DNA from: Bilabrum cf. latius
Lineage: Eukaryota > Bigyra: Bicosoecida > Bigyra > Bicosoecida
DNA: 64,000 nt
Assembly: GCA_965178125.1 (NCBI GenBank)
Contig: OZ237752.1
Location: 62,001-126,000 of the forward strand
Reading direction: 5' to 3'
The notes below the pieces were generated by a model. That model had not been told where the DNA came from. It saw only the letters and a program-made list of their open reading frames with translations, and searched no databases. The position numbers and the translations under genes were made by a program. Below, in pieces: positions 1-13,254 of this stretch; within the stretch, counting starts at the first letter, position 1; every line of letters starts with the position of its first letter.

Positions 1-3000
1 ACTGCACCCTGGCGATCGGCAGCAGCACCTCGGCCACTGTGCGGATCGCGCCCCAGAGCATCAAGGGCGACGACGGGGGCGGAGAGGAGCTGACGGGCGT
101 TGACCTGCTGTCCATGGCGGGCGCAGATCTTGTGTTCGGGTTCAACGGCACGGGGTGCGGGGAGGCAGGCGAGGCGTGCGCAGCAGGTGCGCGGGCTTTT
201 GGGGCCAACTGCACGGACATCATGGGTCTCCCTGGTGGTGGCGTTGGCTGCGGCCTCCGTGGGGTGGATCGGCTGCGGGTTGGGTCAGAGCAGGAGTCTG
301 CTCTGATCCGGAGGCGGGGCTCGGGGCCACATCGCGTGCTCGCGTATCTGGATGTGGCTGGAGGAGTGCCGGCGGCCGCGACGGAGCTACGACATCAGAA
401 GATATCAGCCACCCAGGGCGGCTTCACGGGGCAGCTGGATAATGGTGACTACTTCGGCATTTCTGTGGCATCGCTGGGGGACCTGGACGGAGACGGGGTG
501 GTGGATATGGCTGTAGGGGCAGTGAATGACGGTGATGGGGCCTCTGGTAGAGATGCGGCGTGGGTGCTGTTCCTTCGATCCAACGGCACGGTGAAGTCGC
601 ATCAGAAGATATCAGCCACCCAGGGCGGCTTCACGGGGCAGCTGGATGATAATGACAGGTTCGGCTTTTCTGTGGCATCGCTGGGAGACCTGGACGGAGA
701 CGGGGTGGTGGATATGGCTGTAGGGGCAGTGAATGACGATGATGGGGGCAATTATAGAGGGGCTGTGTGGGTGCTGTTCCTTCGATCCAACGGCACGGTG
801 AAGTCGCATCAGAAGATATCAGCCACCCAGGGCGGCTTCACGGGGCAGCTGGATGACTATGACTACTTCGGCTTTTCTGTGGCATCGCTGGGGGACCTGA
901 ACGGAGACGGTGTGGTGGATATGGCTGTAGGGGCAGTGCATGACGATGATGGGGGCAATTATGGAGGGGCTGTGTGGGTGCTGTTCCTTCGATCCAACGG
1001 CACGGTGAAGTCGCATCAGAAGATATCAGCCACCCAGGGCGGCTTCACGGGGTAGCTGGATGATGATGACTGGTTCGGCATTTCTGTGGCATCGCTGGGA
1101 GACCTGGACGGAGACGGTGTGGTGGACATGGCTGTGGGGGCACTGAATGACGATGATGGGGGCTCTAGTACGGGTGCGGCGTGGGTGCTGTTCCTTCGAT
1201 CCAACGGCACGGTGAAGTCGCATCAGAAGATATCAGCCACCCAGGGCGGCTTCACGGGGTAGCTGGATAATGGTGACAACTTCGGCGTTTCTGCGGCATC
1301 GCTGGGAGACCTGAACGGAGACGGGGTGGTGGACATGGCCGTGGGGGCACATCAAGATAATGATGGGGGCTCTGGTAGGGGTGCGGCGTGGGTGCTGTTC
1401 CTTCGATCCAACGGCACGGTGAAGTCGCATCAGAAGATATCAGCCACCCAGGGCGGCTTCACGGGGCAGCTGGATGACTATGACTACTTCGGCTTTTCTG
1501 TGGCATCGCTGGGAGACCTGGACGGAGACGGTGTGGTGGATATGGCCGTGGTAGCACATCAAGATAATGATGGGGGCTCTGGTAGGGGTGCGGTGTGGGT
1601 TCTTTTTATGAACAACAGCCATGTGGCCCGAGCTCAATACCCCTAGATCTCACAGCCGTTGCCACCCAGCCAAGCGCATGCCATAGAAGGCTCGGCAACC
1701 AGACTGCAGGGAGGTGCTTGCTCTTTGGAGTCCTCGATTGGAGCCGTAGGTGGCAGTAATTCTCATGTGATCGTGCTGGAAGCCTCATGTGACTCGATGG
1801 CATCTGGCGGGGCTGGCATGCAAGACGCAAGCCAGGTGCACCACTCGTGGCTCTCTCGAGGAGGGTATCGCGTAAGGATGGGTGTCGGGTACGGATCTAG
1901 CGCGCCGACCCTATCTGAGCCTGGCACCTCCCCGGATGCAGTCCTGCTGCAGGGGAGCGCAGTGTGCTCCCTTGGGGACTCGAGGCAGGGCGATGGCAGT
2001 CTGGCGCTGCTGGTGGGCGATGCATTCTCCGGGCGCGTGGGAGTGGCCACGGTCGCGGCATCTAGACCGGTGATCGGAGGATCCAAGCCGCCGCTGCAAC
2101 TGCTCCGCAATGACACGGTGCACGAGGGCCCACCATCCACAGGGGCAGCGGTTGCCTGCATGGGTCGAGCGCTCCTGGGCGGCACGTGGCTGCACGACCA
2201 CGTGGTGGCTGCGGGCGCTCCTCTAGAGGACGAGGTGAGGCTGCTGTCGCTGAGCAGAGAGGGACAGGCGTGGTCGGGGCGGGTGCTTGCCACTTTGGCA
2301 TCTCCGACTGGGAGCATGGGCGACAGCTTCGGGGCGGCGGTGGAGTTCCTGGGGCCTCTGCGGCTGGAGGGACAGGAGCCGGATGTGTCCGCTGGGGAGG
2401 TAGGGGGCGAGGTGTCGCTGCTGGTGGGAGCGCCGGACTGGACTGACGGGTCATCCGGTGCGGGGCGCTTCGGTGCCGTGGTAGTGATGCACCTGACCGT
2501 GATAGGGGACACAGGAGCGCCGGACCGGCTCTCATTCACAGTGGCAGGGCACCATCTCGTGTCTCCAGCGCTGATGCCCCTGCGACTGGACGGCCGCTGG
2601 CCCCTTCTGTTTGAAGACTCGGCCTTTGGAGCCGCTGTGGAGCTGCTCGGATTTGGAGATGACGGAACAGTGGTCTTCTACGCCGGGGCACCAGGGTACA
2701 ATGACTCAGCGGGGGCAGTTGCGAGGGTGCAAGTGGACCTATACGCGCGGCTGGGTCCGATGGGGAATGCATCCGCCATCGTGGAGCGGTTGCACGCAGC
2801 TGATTCACTGCACGGGCAGGAGCCTGGGTCGCCTCCGCCCGCTGGCGTGGGGCCCTCGTGCCGCCTGGGCACGGCGCTAGAGACCACGGTTGGGATGCAG
2901 AGCGACCTGGCCACGCAGCAGGTGCACCTGCTGGCCACTGCCCCTGGCTGTAGCGGGCGCAGTCTAGTGCGCATGGAGGCGCCCACGGCCAATCTGAGCT

Positions 3001-6000
3001 TCACACCACCCTGGATGCGGCTGGTGGACCAGCGACGCGCGCGTGCACTGGACTGCGGAGGCACTGCCGGCATGTGTGCCGCCCTCAATGCCACCCTGGT
3101 TGCGAGCTCAGGTGGCGGCGGCTGGCCACCTCTTGACCCCGCCAGCGCGGCAGCTCTCGGGGTCGCTCCTGACACAGACGCCGCGATTGCCGGGGCCAAT
3201 CTCACGTGGGGCGGAGACGCCATCATGCGACACTTGGCGCAGGCAGGCTGCTTGCTGACAGAGGGACTGCTCGGGGGCCAGGCGCCGGGGGCTGGCCAAG
3301 GGGGGCTGCCTCAAGAGGACATCGCCTGGGTGGGTCCCGCAGCCCAGTGCAGTGCGGTGCATGCAAGCCGTGCCAACGATGCGATCGCTGTGGTGCTTCG
3401 GCGACCCATGTATTTGCCTCGACCGTCGGAGTTGGGCAGGGCACAGGAAGCAGCCCACGTCTGGGTGGGCGGTGTCCCCTGCGCCACCGCCAGCCTGCAC
3501 GCCGGCAGCGGCGTCACCATCGTGCAGTGCAATCCAGCGCGGGCGCTTCTGCCTGGACTGGCCGCGGTCGTGATTCGGTATTCAGATGGGCGGTGGTCAA
3601 CGGATGACGGGCAGGAGGGCGCCGCTCTGGTCCAGAGAGAGGAAAGGAGCTCAGGATAGGATCCGTGCGAGAGGAGGATCCAGCTGGCGGCGAATCGGGA
3701 CATGCAAGCTGCACCAGGTACCGCCAATGCCAGTGCCAGCGCCTTGCCGTGCCTGGCTGTGGGCGTGCTGGGTCCGCTGAGGCTGCTGCGGTCGGGTGGC
3801 TGGGGGCCGCAGGTGGGGGCGGGGGATGTGCTAGCTGCTGCTCCCGTGGGCGACGGCTGGGGTGCAGGCGGGGGCTGGGGTACGGCACTGGGAGGGTCTG
3901 GTACTCTGATGACGGAACACTCCGACGACTTGTATCCGTGGACAAGCCTGGCGAACGCATCTGTGACTAGCAGTCGGCAGATCGTACGTGCTCGTGTGGG
4001 CCCCTTTGGGTGTGATGCCGCCGGGCGCTCTGGGTTGGCAGCTGTGGGAAGCACCGCATCCACGACCCTGCGGTGCAACTTGGGCTCTGACGGGTCGGGG
4101 GGTCCGTTTGCGATGACAGCGTCGCTCCCGGGCTTGGACTGGCTGGAGACAGCTCGAATCGCGGTGGAGGATGAGACGGCCGCTGCCCCTTCAGAAGCGG
4201 CCGCCATGCGGGCTGCCTGGGTCTCGATGCCGGATCCTACGGTGCAGTCGGTGAGTCCAGCGACCGTGCGCATCACCACGATGCTTGAGATGTACCTGGA
4301 TCCTTCGAAAAGACTCGAAGTGATGGTACGAGGTACTGGGCTTGTGACGAGTGGAGGGGAGCTGGCTGTGGGGGCAGTGTTGCTCGGTGGCCAAAGATGC
4401 GACCCTCTGGAGGTTGTGTCTGCCACGGAATTGCGGTGCGTGGTGCGGGCGCACTTCATCATGTCTGATACAGTCAGTGTGGTATCGCTTGGCAGCTCAT
4501 TGGTGAACGCCGCAAATGAGACCGACGACGGGACCCGAGGCGCTGCCCTCTCATCCGAATGGAAGTGGATCAGGAACGAAACGTTGCATCCCGTCGGCGA
4601 TATTGGCTGGTCCTCGTTGTCTTCTCAAGCCCCCCCTTGCCCCCAATCAACAATGGTCAATCAGCTCCTAGTCGTGGAGGACCCCACCGTGCTGGGGGCC
4701 AGTCCATCACTGGTGAGTCCCAGCGGTGGGGAGAGCGTGCAGCTGCTGGGGGTGCAGCTTGGGGCGGACGAGGGGCGCTACATCGAGTCCGTGGATGTGG
4801 ACGGCTCGTCATGCACCAATGTGACGGTCGAGTCCGACTTTGTGATCCGCTGCACGTTGTCGCCCAGCGAGGGCGGGGCGGGCGTGGTGCGCGTGCGGAC
4901 AGTGTGGGGCCGCGACTATGTGAGCGCGGCTGGTGTGCTGCGATTTACCGCTCCAGAGATGGACCTAGTGGTCACGTCGCCACAAACCGTCTTCAACGTG
5001 CTGAACTCGTCGTACGAGGTGATCGTCACGGGCCGCCACTTTGGGATCCCGCGGGAGGGAGGCAGCGGCTCAACGGCTCGCGTGCTGGTGTCGGGTCGTG
5101 AGTGCCCGAGCGTGAGGGTGATCAACGACTCGGCCATTCGATGCAGCGGCCTGTCTCCGCCGTGGACACCTAGCGACTACAGTGTGAGGGTGATCATAGG
5201 GAGTCGAGAGGCCGTGGACCTGACTGCCTTCCCCTTCCAGCCGCCGGTACGGGTGACCTCGGTGACGCCGGCCGTCGTTCCCGGGGAGGGAGGCTGGATT
5301 AACGTACACGGTGAGGGGCTGGGCTAGTCCCCGCAGGACATTGCATCAGTCACCATGGGACCGTCTGCGTGTTATAATGTCGAGATGCGCGAGCCGGGAG
5401 TGCGCATTGGCTGCCTGCTGGCCCCTGGTGTGGGCATTGGACACGCGGTGCGGGTGGTGTCAGCCCAGAACGGCGAGAACCTTGAGACAGGGGCACCCAC
5501 GGTGGGGTATGCCGCGCCGCTGATCCAGTCGGTTGCCGTTGTGGGTGGCAGCATTGATACAAGCTACCCCCGCGCCGTCGCCTACACTGAGGAGCAAGAC
5601 ATTCGGCTGGAGCTATCCGTGAAGCACGCCGGCTGGAGCCTGACGCAATGGAAAGCATTGAGCTCGGACGGCCTCGGGGTAGTGCTGCTGGAGGGCCCGG
5701 GATGGAACACCAGCTGCAAAGAGGTGGCAATTGAGGGCACGTCTCCGGCCCTGGGGGATCCATCGGTGGACATGTTGGTCCGCGTGCGATGCTCGGTGCA
5801 GGACTGGCGCACCGCTGGATTGGCCATGGAGCTGGCTGGCACAAGCCAACAGCTGGTGGACGCGCGGTTGCGGGTAGGAGGGCAAGATGCCACAGGAGGG
5901 CTTGATGAGGCAGCCGCTTCGGAGCTGCTGACGGCTTCCGTGGCACCAGGCGGCAGCTTGTTGCTGGTGGGACGGCCGCGCCTGCAGGTGCTGAGTCCCA

Positions 6001-9000
6001 GGACGTTCCCATCGAATGGGACCGCCGACGCTGTGACTAGCGGGTCGGCGTTGAGGGTGCAGGCAGCGCGCGGAGATGGAGAGTCTCCGTCGGTGCAGCT
6101 GGCCGCCCTGCTGCAGCTGGCGGGGTCTGACGACTGGGAGTAGCGGGGGCCAAACAGCCCGCGAGTGTCTGTGGTGCTGTCCGCAACGGATGCAGTTGTC
6201 GTGGCTCCGACCCTGGTGGGCGCGGGTGCAGCTGCGGGGCTGATGCAGATCCGGGGCTCAGGTCTGGGGGCGGGTCCATGGGCCATCCGTGGAGTGACAG
6301 TCGGGGGCTAGACGTCCAGGGTGGTTGTGTGGGTGTCGGACGAGGAGCTGCTGGCGTACTGCGAGCCTGGAGTGGGCGTGGATGTTGCGGTGGTGGTCGA
6401 CACACTGAGCGGCAACTCATCCAAAGCGGCGGGGGCTGGGTCGGGTAGCACCGGGTTGCCATCGGCATCTCAGCACGTTGTGAGCTACGCGGCACCCAGT
6501 GTGGAGGATGTGCTGCCTGCGTACAGCATCATGGGGCCGGATGTCTCGGCCGACTTCACCATCCATGGACTCCACTTCGGCTTCCGACAGACCGACGTGG
6601 AGGCGGTGTTCGTGGGCGGCCAGCCATGCGGGAGCATTCGGTGGAGGTCCAGCACGCGCATCGATTGTGTGGACGTGTAGGGTTCCAGCTGGCCTGCGGG
6701 CAGTCTGGTGGAGGTGCAGGTGGCTAGCCAGACGAGTCCTCGCAACCGCCTCTTCTCGCCCCTGGGAGTGCCCATCGTGACCTCGGTGACACCCGACAGC
6801 GCCTTGGGGGGCGAACGGCTTGTGATCGCCGGGACGAGCCTGGGCCGAAGCAGCGCGGATATATCTCGTGTAAGCCTGGGTCCACACGAGTGCCTCGACG
6901 TAGTCGTACGCGGAGAGACGTCGTTGGAGTGCGTGGTGCCATCGCTGTCGGGCGGTAGCCTCGTGGATCTCCCCGTGGTGGTGTATCAGAGCGGCGGGCT
7001 CTCCAGCGACGAGTCGAGTGCTCCGCGATTCACGTACGGTGTCACGGGAAGTCCCTGGCCGGACATCCCGCAGCATGTGCAAGCATGGCGAGAGCGCAAT
7101 GACCGCATCACGGTCCGCTGGGCATTCCCCGACCCTGCCGCGGTCTCGGTGAACGACCTTGGCCTGGAGCCGCTGGACGGCTTCTAGATCGACATGAGGA
7201 CGATTTCGGAGGTGGCAATAGACGGCGATGGGACCAACACGAGTGTCTCCACGGCCTCAACCGAGTCCACTGCATTCGATGTGGACCTGGAAGAGCTGAC
7301 TGCGCAGTGGAGCTCCTCCGGCAGGGTTGCTGTCATGCAGGCCGTAGTCACGGCAATCGATGCGCGACCATTGAGTGTGCGGGTGCGGGCACGCAGCGCC
7401 GCCGGGCCCAGTCCGTACTCGGCGTGGACGCCCGGCATCCCTTCGTCATGCTCGCCGTCGGAGTTCCTCACGACTCATCTGCCGATGGCCGAGTGGGTGT
7501 GCCGCCCCTGCGACCTGGAGGCCTCGCTGTGCGATGGGGGCTCCACGTTCACAGTGGCGGCACGGGCGGGCTACCAGCGACTACCGTGGGTGCCTGGCCG
7601 CGCGGCATTCTCGCGGTGCCTTCGTCCTGAGTCGTGCCTGTCTCTGGCAAGATTTGATACCGCTTAGGCTGGTGGGTCTCTCGTGGAGGGCACCTCGGAT
7701 GCGTCCGTGTCTAAGTCACATTTGGCATCGCAGAGACGGCTCCAGCCAAGCCAGTAGGTGTCGTCGTCTGATGTGACACTATGGTCGCTATATGAAACCA
7801 ATACCCCCCTGCAGGCCGTGTCGCTGCAGCGCGCTCGTGCAATACGCAAGTCAGCATCGAACGCGTCGGCAGCGCAGGCAGCCAGGATAAGTGAGCTGAT
7901 CGATGCAGGAGCCCCCCTGTGGGTGGGCGAGCGCTGCGAGGAGGGATACACGGGGCTGCTGTGCGCGCGGTGCCGGCCGGGGTACACGCCATGGGGGCAG
8001 TACGAGTGCAGGCAGTGCCGGGGTGGGCTGGCCGTGTTTACGATCGCTGTGCTGGTGACTGCAGCCCTGGTGCTTGTGTCCATCGGCCTTGTGCTCAATG
8101 CGCTGAGGCAAGGAGCGCAGGCGGCGGAGAAGCTGTAGACACAGCTGAGGAGCGGGGCGGCTGGACGGAGCAGGCCTGGATCCAATCGGGATCGCCCAAT
8201 AAGTATGACTGGTGCGTCATCTGAGCCGGGGGCCAGCGGTGGTTCCTTCGTGGTCATGGATAACCCCATTATGCAGAGTTTGTCCACAAGAATGGATAAT
8301 TCCCCAACACAGGATAGGTCCAGTCGAGTGCACTCGGCCATGGCAATGGCATCTGGAAATGGATCATCCACGAATGACGAGGCCTCGCTCCCAGCAGATG
8401 TGCAGGATGGCAAAATTAAGGAGCGCCGGAACCTGACTGTATCGGCCATCAAGATCCTATTCTCACACATTCAGGTTGTGTCCATTGCAGCGTCCTTCAA
8501 GCTCAAGTGGCCCGACACCGCGATCCGTCTCTTCAACAGCATGTCGGTTGTCTCCAGCGTCAGCTCGGACGTGCTCAGCCTCGACTGCATGCTGCAGCAG
8601 GCCACAGACGATGCAGAGGCCCTGGCGCAAGCAGCCAACGTGTCGGTGGACGACGCGGGGGCAGCGGAATGGGGAGCAATTGCGGCACAGGCGGCGGCAT
8701 CTGGGCAAAATATCGCCACGGTCACGCCGCTGGACTGGCCGCACGCCCAGGAGACAGACGAGCAGCTGCTAGCCGACTCGCTCGGCGTTCATGAGGCCGT
8801 GACGCTGGGTGTGGGGGGCGCGTCCTCGGGTCTGGCGTCGCTGATGCCTCACGGGTCTGCGTACTTCCTGCGGACGATGATCGTGCTGCTCAGTCCGTTG
8901 GTGATTGCTATGGGCCTGACAGTCTTTTGGCTGCTTGTAGATGCGATCGATGGCTGTCTGTACGAACCAGAGCACCCGGGCGAGGGCAGTGGCGAGCAGA

Positions 9001-10523
9001 AGGAAGGAGGGGAGTCGCAGGCGGATGTGCGAGAAGGGCCGGGTCAGTCTAGAGGGGAGTAGTAGGAGCCAAGGAAGCTCGCATGGGATGCAGTGCATGC
9101 GGGGGAACAACAGAGTCCGGTGCTAGCGCATCTGGAGGCGAGCCTGGCACGCGCTGCTGGCTTGGAGCAGCCGGCCTCTGCCAAAGCCGCTGCCTCCGTA
9201 CCCTTCACCGACGAGCCAAAACAAGGCCGTCGCCGGCGGTAGAGCCTGTTCGTGTCTATGGTCAGCAAGCCTCCTCTCAGTGAAGCGCCTGGAGTCGAAG
9301 GTGCGGGTACACGTGCTGATGGCAGTGCGCTACCGGAGCAGACGGAGCTCGAGACGTTCTGTCTTGCCGGCAGCTCTCGCACCGGCAGCATCCTGCAGGC
9401 CGTGGGTGTGCCGCTGTCAGTTGTGCGCCTCGGCCTAGGGATGCGCATCCTCTCCGGTCTGATCGTCATTGGGTTCCTGGTGCACCTGACGCTGACAGAG
9501 GCCTCCTTCGGGCTGTTGACCTGCACCGACATCGAGCCTGACCTGGACCTGGCAGCCGAGGACCAGCTGGATGCAGCCGAGGACAGGTCTGGCCGCCAGC
9601 TGAGTCCCAGCGGGTCGGACGAGTGTCCGGCGGGCACGGAGAGTAGGCGGCTCATGCTGGACATGGATGTGTGCTGCCACAACCCCGCGGCTTTAAGGCT
9701 CATGTTCGGGGTTGGCATACCTGCCATCCTGCTGCTGGCCGTAGGCATCCCGCTGGCAGCGGGAGTGCGGCTGTGGCAGGTCCGCGAGTAGCTCGCGACT
9801 CCGGGCGTGCTGGCCACCCTAGGCTTCCTGATGGCGGGGTTCCGCCGCGATGCATACTACTGGGAAGTGGTTATCATGCTGAGGAAGCTGGCTGTGGTGG
9901 CCATCACGGTGCTGGCGGAGCCGTGGGGGGTGCGCGTGCAGACGTACTCGGCATTAGGTGTCATCTTTGCGGCCAGCTTGGTGCATTCCCTCAGTCAGCC
10001 GTATGTGGCCCCGGAGCTCAACACGCTGGAGCTGGTGGCACTGGTGGGCGCCTTCCTGACCTTCGAGGCCGGCCTCTTCCTGCACGACCCCAACTCGGGG
10101 GCAGCGACCATCACGGTGGCAACGTCAGTCGTATTTGTGGCGAACCTCGCTGTAATGATGTGGGGCATCTATGCCATACGAGGCAACTTGTTTAAGCGAG
10201 TGAAGGAGGTTGCCGCGAGGGTATTCAATATGTGTGGATGTGGGCAGGACCGGCAGGAGTAGGTGCAGACGAACTCCGAGAGCATGGAGAAGCGGCGGCG
10301 AGCGAAGCTGTCCAGGTCGGGGCCTGCAGGCGCGGGTGCGGGTGGAAGGGGCACGAGTGGTCCTACTTGTGCATCCGTCGATGTTGGAATGGGAGGCGGG
10401 GCACAGCAGAGCGGCCTCGCTGGCGAGCCAAAGGGTTTTGGAGGTGACTTGGGTGGCGATGCTGGGTGGAAGCGGATGCCGAGTGGCAATCACGCGGCAT
10501 AGGACGCCGCTGAGGAAACCTGA
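1..10523 (+). CDS. Giant FG-GAP/IPT/FN3 multi-pass membrane protein (5' partial, TAG=Gln)
   Basis: The frame whose codons start at position 3 stays open to a TGA at 10521-10523 if TAG is read as Gln: about 3,506 residues, with the N-terminus off the left edge. Eighteen TAGs lie in frame (1053, 1260, 1644, 3657, 5325, 6141, 6309, 6678, 7185, 7665, 7755, 8136, 9060, 9063, 9240, 9789, 10260, 10500). No TAA occurs in frame. In order: six FG-GAP repeats with a Ca-binding D-x-D-x-D-G pattern (residues ~131-545), weaker FG-GAP-like units, several IPT/TIG-like units (~1100-2350), an FN3-like unit (~2360-2475), and a Cys-rich EGF-like knot (~2640-2677). A TM helix follows (~2677-2702), then further hydrophobic segments from ~2950 to 3395 and a basic, Gly-rich tail. 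FG-GAP propellers and IPT units are known extracellular interaction modules, so a surface adhesin or receptor is inferred. No close family name is recognised. Confidence 0.85.
393..1634 (+). repeat. 207-bp tandem FG-GAP coding repeat, six units
   Basis: Units begin at 393, 600, 807, 1014, 1221 and 1428. Each encodes 69 residues starting H-Q-K-I-S-A-T-Q-G and containing F-G-x-S-V-A-S-L-G-D-L-(D/N)-G-D-G. The copies are nearly identical; the last diverges near its end. The codon after F-T-G is CAG in four units and TAG in the units beginning 1014 and 1221. Such homogeneity suggests recent duplication or gene conversion. Confidence 0.95.
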
Positions 10524-10774
10524 CGGCCTCAACTCGATCGCAGAAGGGGGGGGCCTGGCGGACCTGCGGCCGGACATGGTCGTGCAGCTGAGGCGTAGGC
10601 CAGAACAGCTGCCCCAGGACGGGCGACTACAATGGTTGCGCGTAGAATTTTGTACTGTAATTCACTTTTCGTAATTCGCAGCTAGATCTAGGCGCTTCTG
10701 CGCGGCACTCGCAGCTGCGGAACCAGAAAAAGATCTCATAATTTTCTCACAGATATTTGTGTACCACGTGCGGG
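10524..10774. other. Intergenic region
   Basis: This spacer separates the TGA of the giant membrane protein gene from the start of the glycoside hydrolase gene. It becomes AT-richer from about 10640 onward and should hold the 3' UTR of the first gene and the promoter of the second. A TGTAA-type element occurs near 10655, but I cannot assign it as a processing signal with confidence. Confidence 0.5.
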
Positions 10775-13072
10775 ATGCGCTCCTTGGTTGCAGGCATCTG
10801 CATTGGTGTACTAATTGTCATCTCACCCGCCCATAGCTCCAAGATTCCAGTGTCGGCTGCCGTGGTAACGGATGCTTTCGGCATAGACTCTCTCGACCAA
10901 CCGGCAACCGCCCTCTTCGACGAGCAGTCCCTGGCTGGCGACCCGTTGCATGGCGCCGGGGGCAAGTGTAATACGTCTTGGAATCCTGGGTGGCAGAAGG
11001 ATTGGTACAAATACCCAACGCGGCCGCTGGCGATAGTCGACCTCGGGTAGGTTTGGCAGCTTTCGAACCTTTGCATGCAGCATACGTGGGGAAAACCCAT
11101 CCTGAACATCAGCTTGAGCAACGCCCCTGTGCCTAGTATCTCTGAGAGGGTGCAGTGGTTCCAGGTTGAGACCGGCCAGCCTGGGTTCCCCGTCGGCGAC
11201 CACAGGTGGGGCTGCGCGAACGCGACCTCCGGAGGCGGGATGCCCGCGGACCTCAGCGGGCGCTGGCTTCGTGTGGGTCTACCAACAACGACTGGCAGTG
11301 CGGTACTAGAGCTGGTCCTGTACGGGTCGCGCTCTTCGGAGGCTGCCCCAGCGATCTCGTCGTCCTCCACGCCGGCCCTCGGCCTCGCGCTGCCTCAGGC
11401 TGGGCCACCCCCACCGGCAGGCGGCTCGGAGGAGGCTGCAGCCTTTCCCCCCGTGGCCCTGTCCCAGCTGCTGGGAGTGAACGTCGTGGGCGCGGTCTCC
11501 TCGGTCGCCAATCTCTCCCTGCTGGCCCCCTACGGCGCCCCCGTGCGCATCTACTCGGACTGGGACTGGACCGAGCACGTGCAGGGGCAGTCCGCTTTCG
11601 AGCCCACCGCGGACACGGGCTTCATGTATGACGACTATCTTGCCGCGCTGGGGCCAGGGAACAACACTAACAAGGAGATGGCGGCGGGCCTGGGCCTGAA
11701 ACCGCACGTGGTGGTGCAGGGCACTGCAGGCTTCGTGCACGGAGGCAACAAGACCGAGGCCAAGTGGAAGGCCATGAACGCCTCGCTGTTCCCTGTGCCG
11801 GGGGCCTCCCAGGACCCCGCCAGCTACAAGGAACTGGCAGGGCACATGTTCCAGTGGGCCGCGCGGTACGGCTCCAACGCCCAGGTGGACAGGAGCCTGC
11901 TGCGGCTGGCACCGGGGCAGCCCCCTCTTGTCGGCTCCGGTCTTCAGCCATGGCTGGAGGTGCTCAACGAGCCGGACGGTTGGTGGGAGGGTCGCGAGGC
12001 GTACTACACCCCTCTTGAGTACGCTGCGGCTCTCTCGGCGTCCTACGACGGGCACGAGGGCCGGCTGGGCCCTGGGATGGGCATCAAGGCAGCTGACAGC
12101 GGGCTCAAGGTGGCGCAGGGGGGGCAAGCACAGCTGCCCGGCAACGGGACAGAGCTGCAGGCCCTGGAGGCGGCTTATCTCTGGGCGCAGGTGCATCGCA
12201 CTGACAAGAAGTTCCCAGCAGACGGCATCAACATGCACCACTACAGCACCAACACCACCAACGGATGGGACGGGCAGGGCATCCCCCCGGAGCAGGACGG
12301 GCTGCTGGCCCTGGCCCAATCCTTCGGGCAGTGGAGGGACAAGAGGGCCCCGCATGCGGAGCTATGGTGGTCAGAATACGGGTACGACACCAACGGGGGC
12401 CCACAGACCGCGCCCTCCCTGGGCCCCTTGTCCCGGGAGGAGGTGCAGGGGGCGTGGCTGGTGCGGACCGCCCTGGTGCTGGGAGCCTCGGGAGCCGTGC
12501 AGCGGGGGCACATGTACATGCTGGCGGATGTGAGCTCGCAGGGACATGGCAAGTACGCGACCTCCGGTCTGCTGACGGACAAGGCCAGCTTCTTCCAGCG
12601 CAAGGCGGGGTGGTACTACGTGAGCGCCTTCCACTGGTGGGTGGGTCACCTGGCCGTGGTGCAGCCGCAGCAGGGGGGAGGGCGAGAGGGGGGGCTGGTG
12701 CAGCAAGGGCAGGTCACGGTGGCGGTGCTGGCGCCCGCTGCCGGGCAGGGCGCGCGCCCAGGAAAGAAGAACGCGGGGGCAGGCTGTGCCGAGGGTTGGG
12801 TTGGCGCCCCCTGCGGCGGGGGCGGGGGCTCTGCTCCTCCCCCCCCCTCGGTGAGCGGAGGTCTGGCGGCGTGGCTGCCGACTGGGAGCGGAGCGAAGGC
12901 GCCCGGGTCCACCCTCTCGCTGCCCAAGGGAGCCCCGGGGGAGGGCTCCAGCGTCAAGGTGGTGCGGCTGCAGACGGGCCAGCCCCAGGGCGTGGTGACG
13001 AGTGCGACGGTGGGCAAGGGCGGCAGCGTGGAGCTGGACGTGGACGAGACCCCCCTGTTCGTGCTGTGGTGA
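10775..13072 (+). CDS. Secreted clan GH-A-like glycoside hydrolase with discoidin-like N-terminal domain
   Basis: Single exon of 765 residues. The start at 10775 gives a clear signal peptide (M-R-S-L-V-A-G-I-C-I-G-V-L-I-V-I-S-P-A-H-S); the end is TGA. One TAG (11048-11050, residue 92) sits in the motif D-L-G-Q-V, where F5/8-type C (CBM32-like) domains often carry Gln. The catalytic part has L-N-E-P-D (Glu near residue 393) as likely acid/base and W-W-S-E-Y-G-Y (Glu near 529) as likely nucleophile, the usual spacing for retaining clan GH-A enzymes. The exact GH family and substrate are not determined. Gly/Gln- and Ser/Pro-rich linkers (12660-12860) precede a small C-terminal beta region. A role in extracellular polysaccharide turnover is inferred. 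Confidence 0.85.
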
Positions 13073-13254
13073 GCACCCGTCTGGTGTATTCACTGCTGAG
13101 AACGAGCTATTGCTGCTTGCTGCTGCGTTGCTGTCATGCTGTGCCGGTTGTTGAAACTGTGCATGGCTTGCAGTGCTGGCTACACTACGGAAACATTCGT
13201 TATCTTTGCAGAACACAAGCGCTCTCGAACGCGGCATCGCCGAGCCAAAGTACC

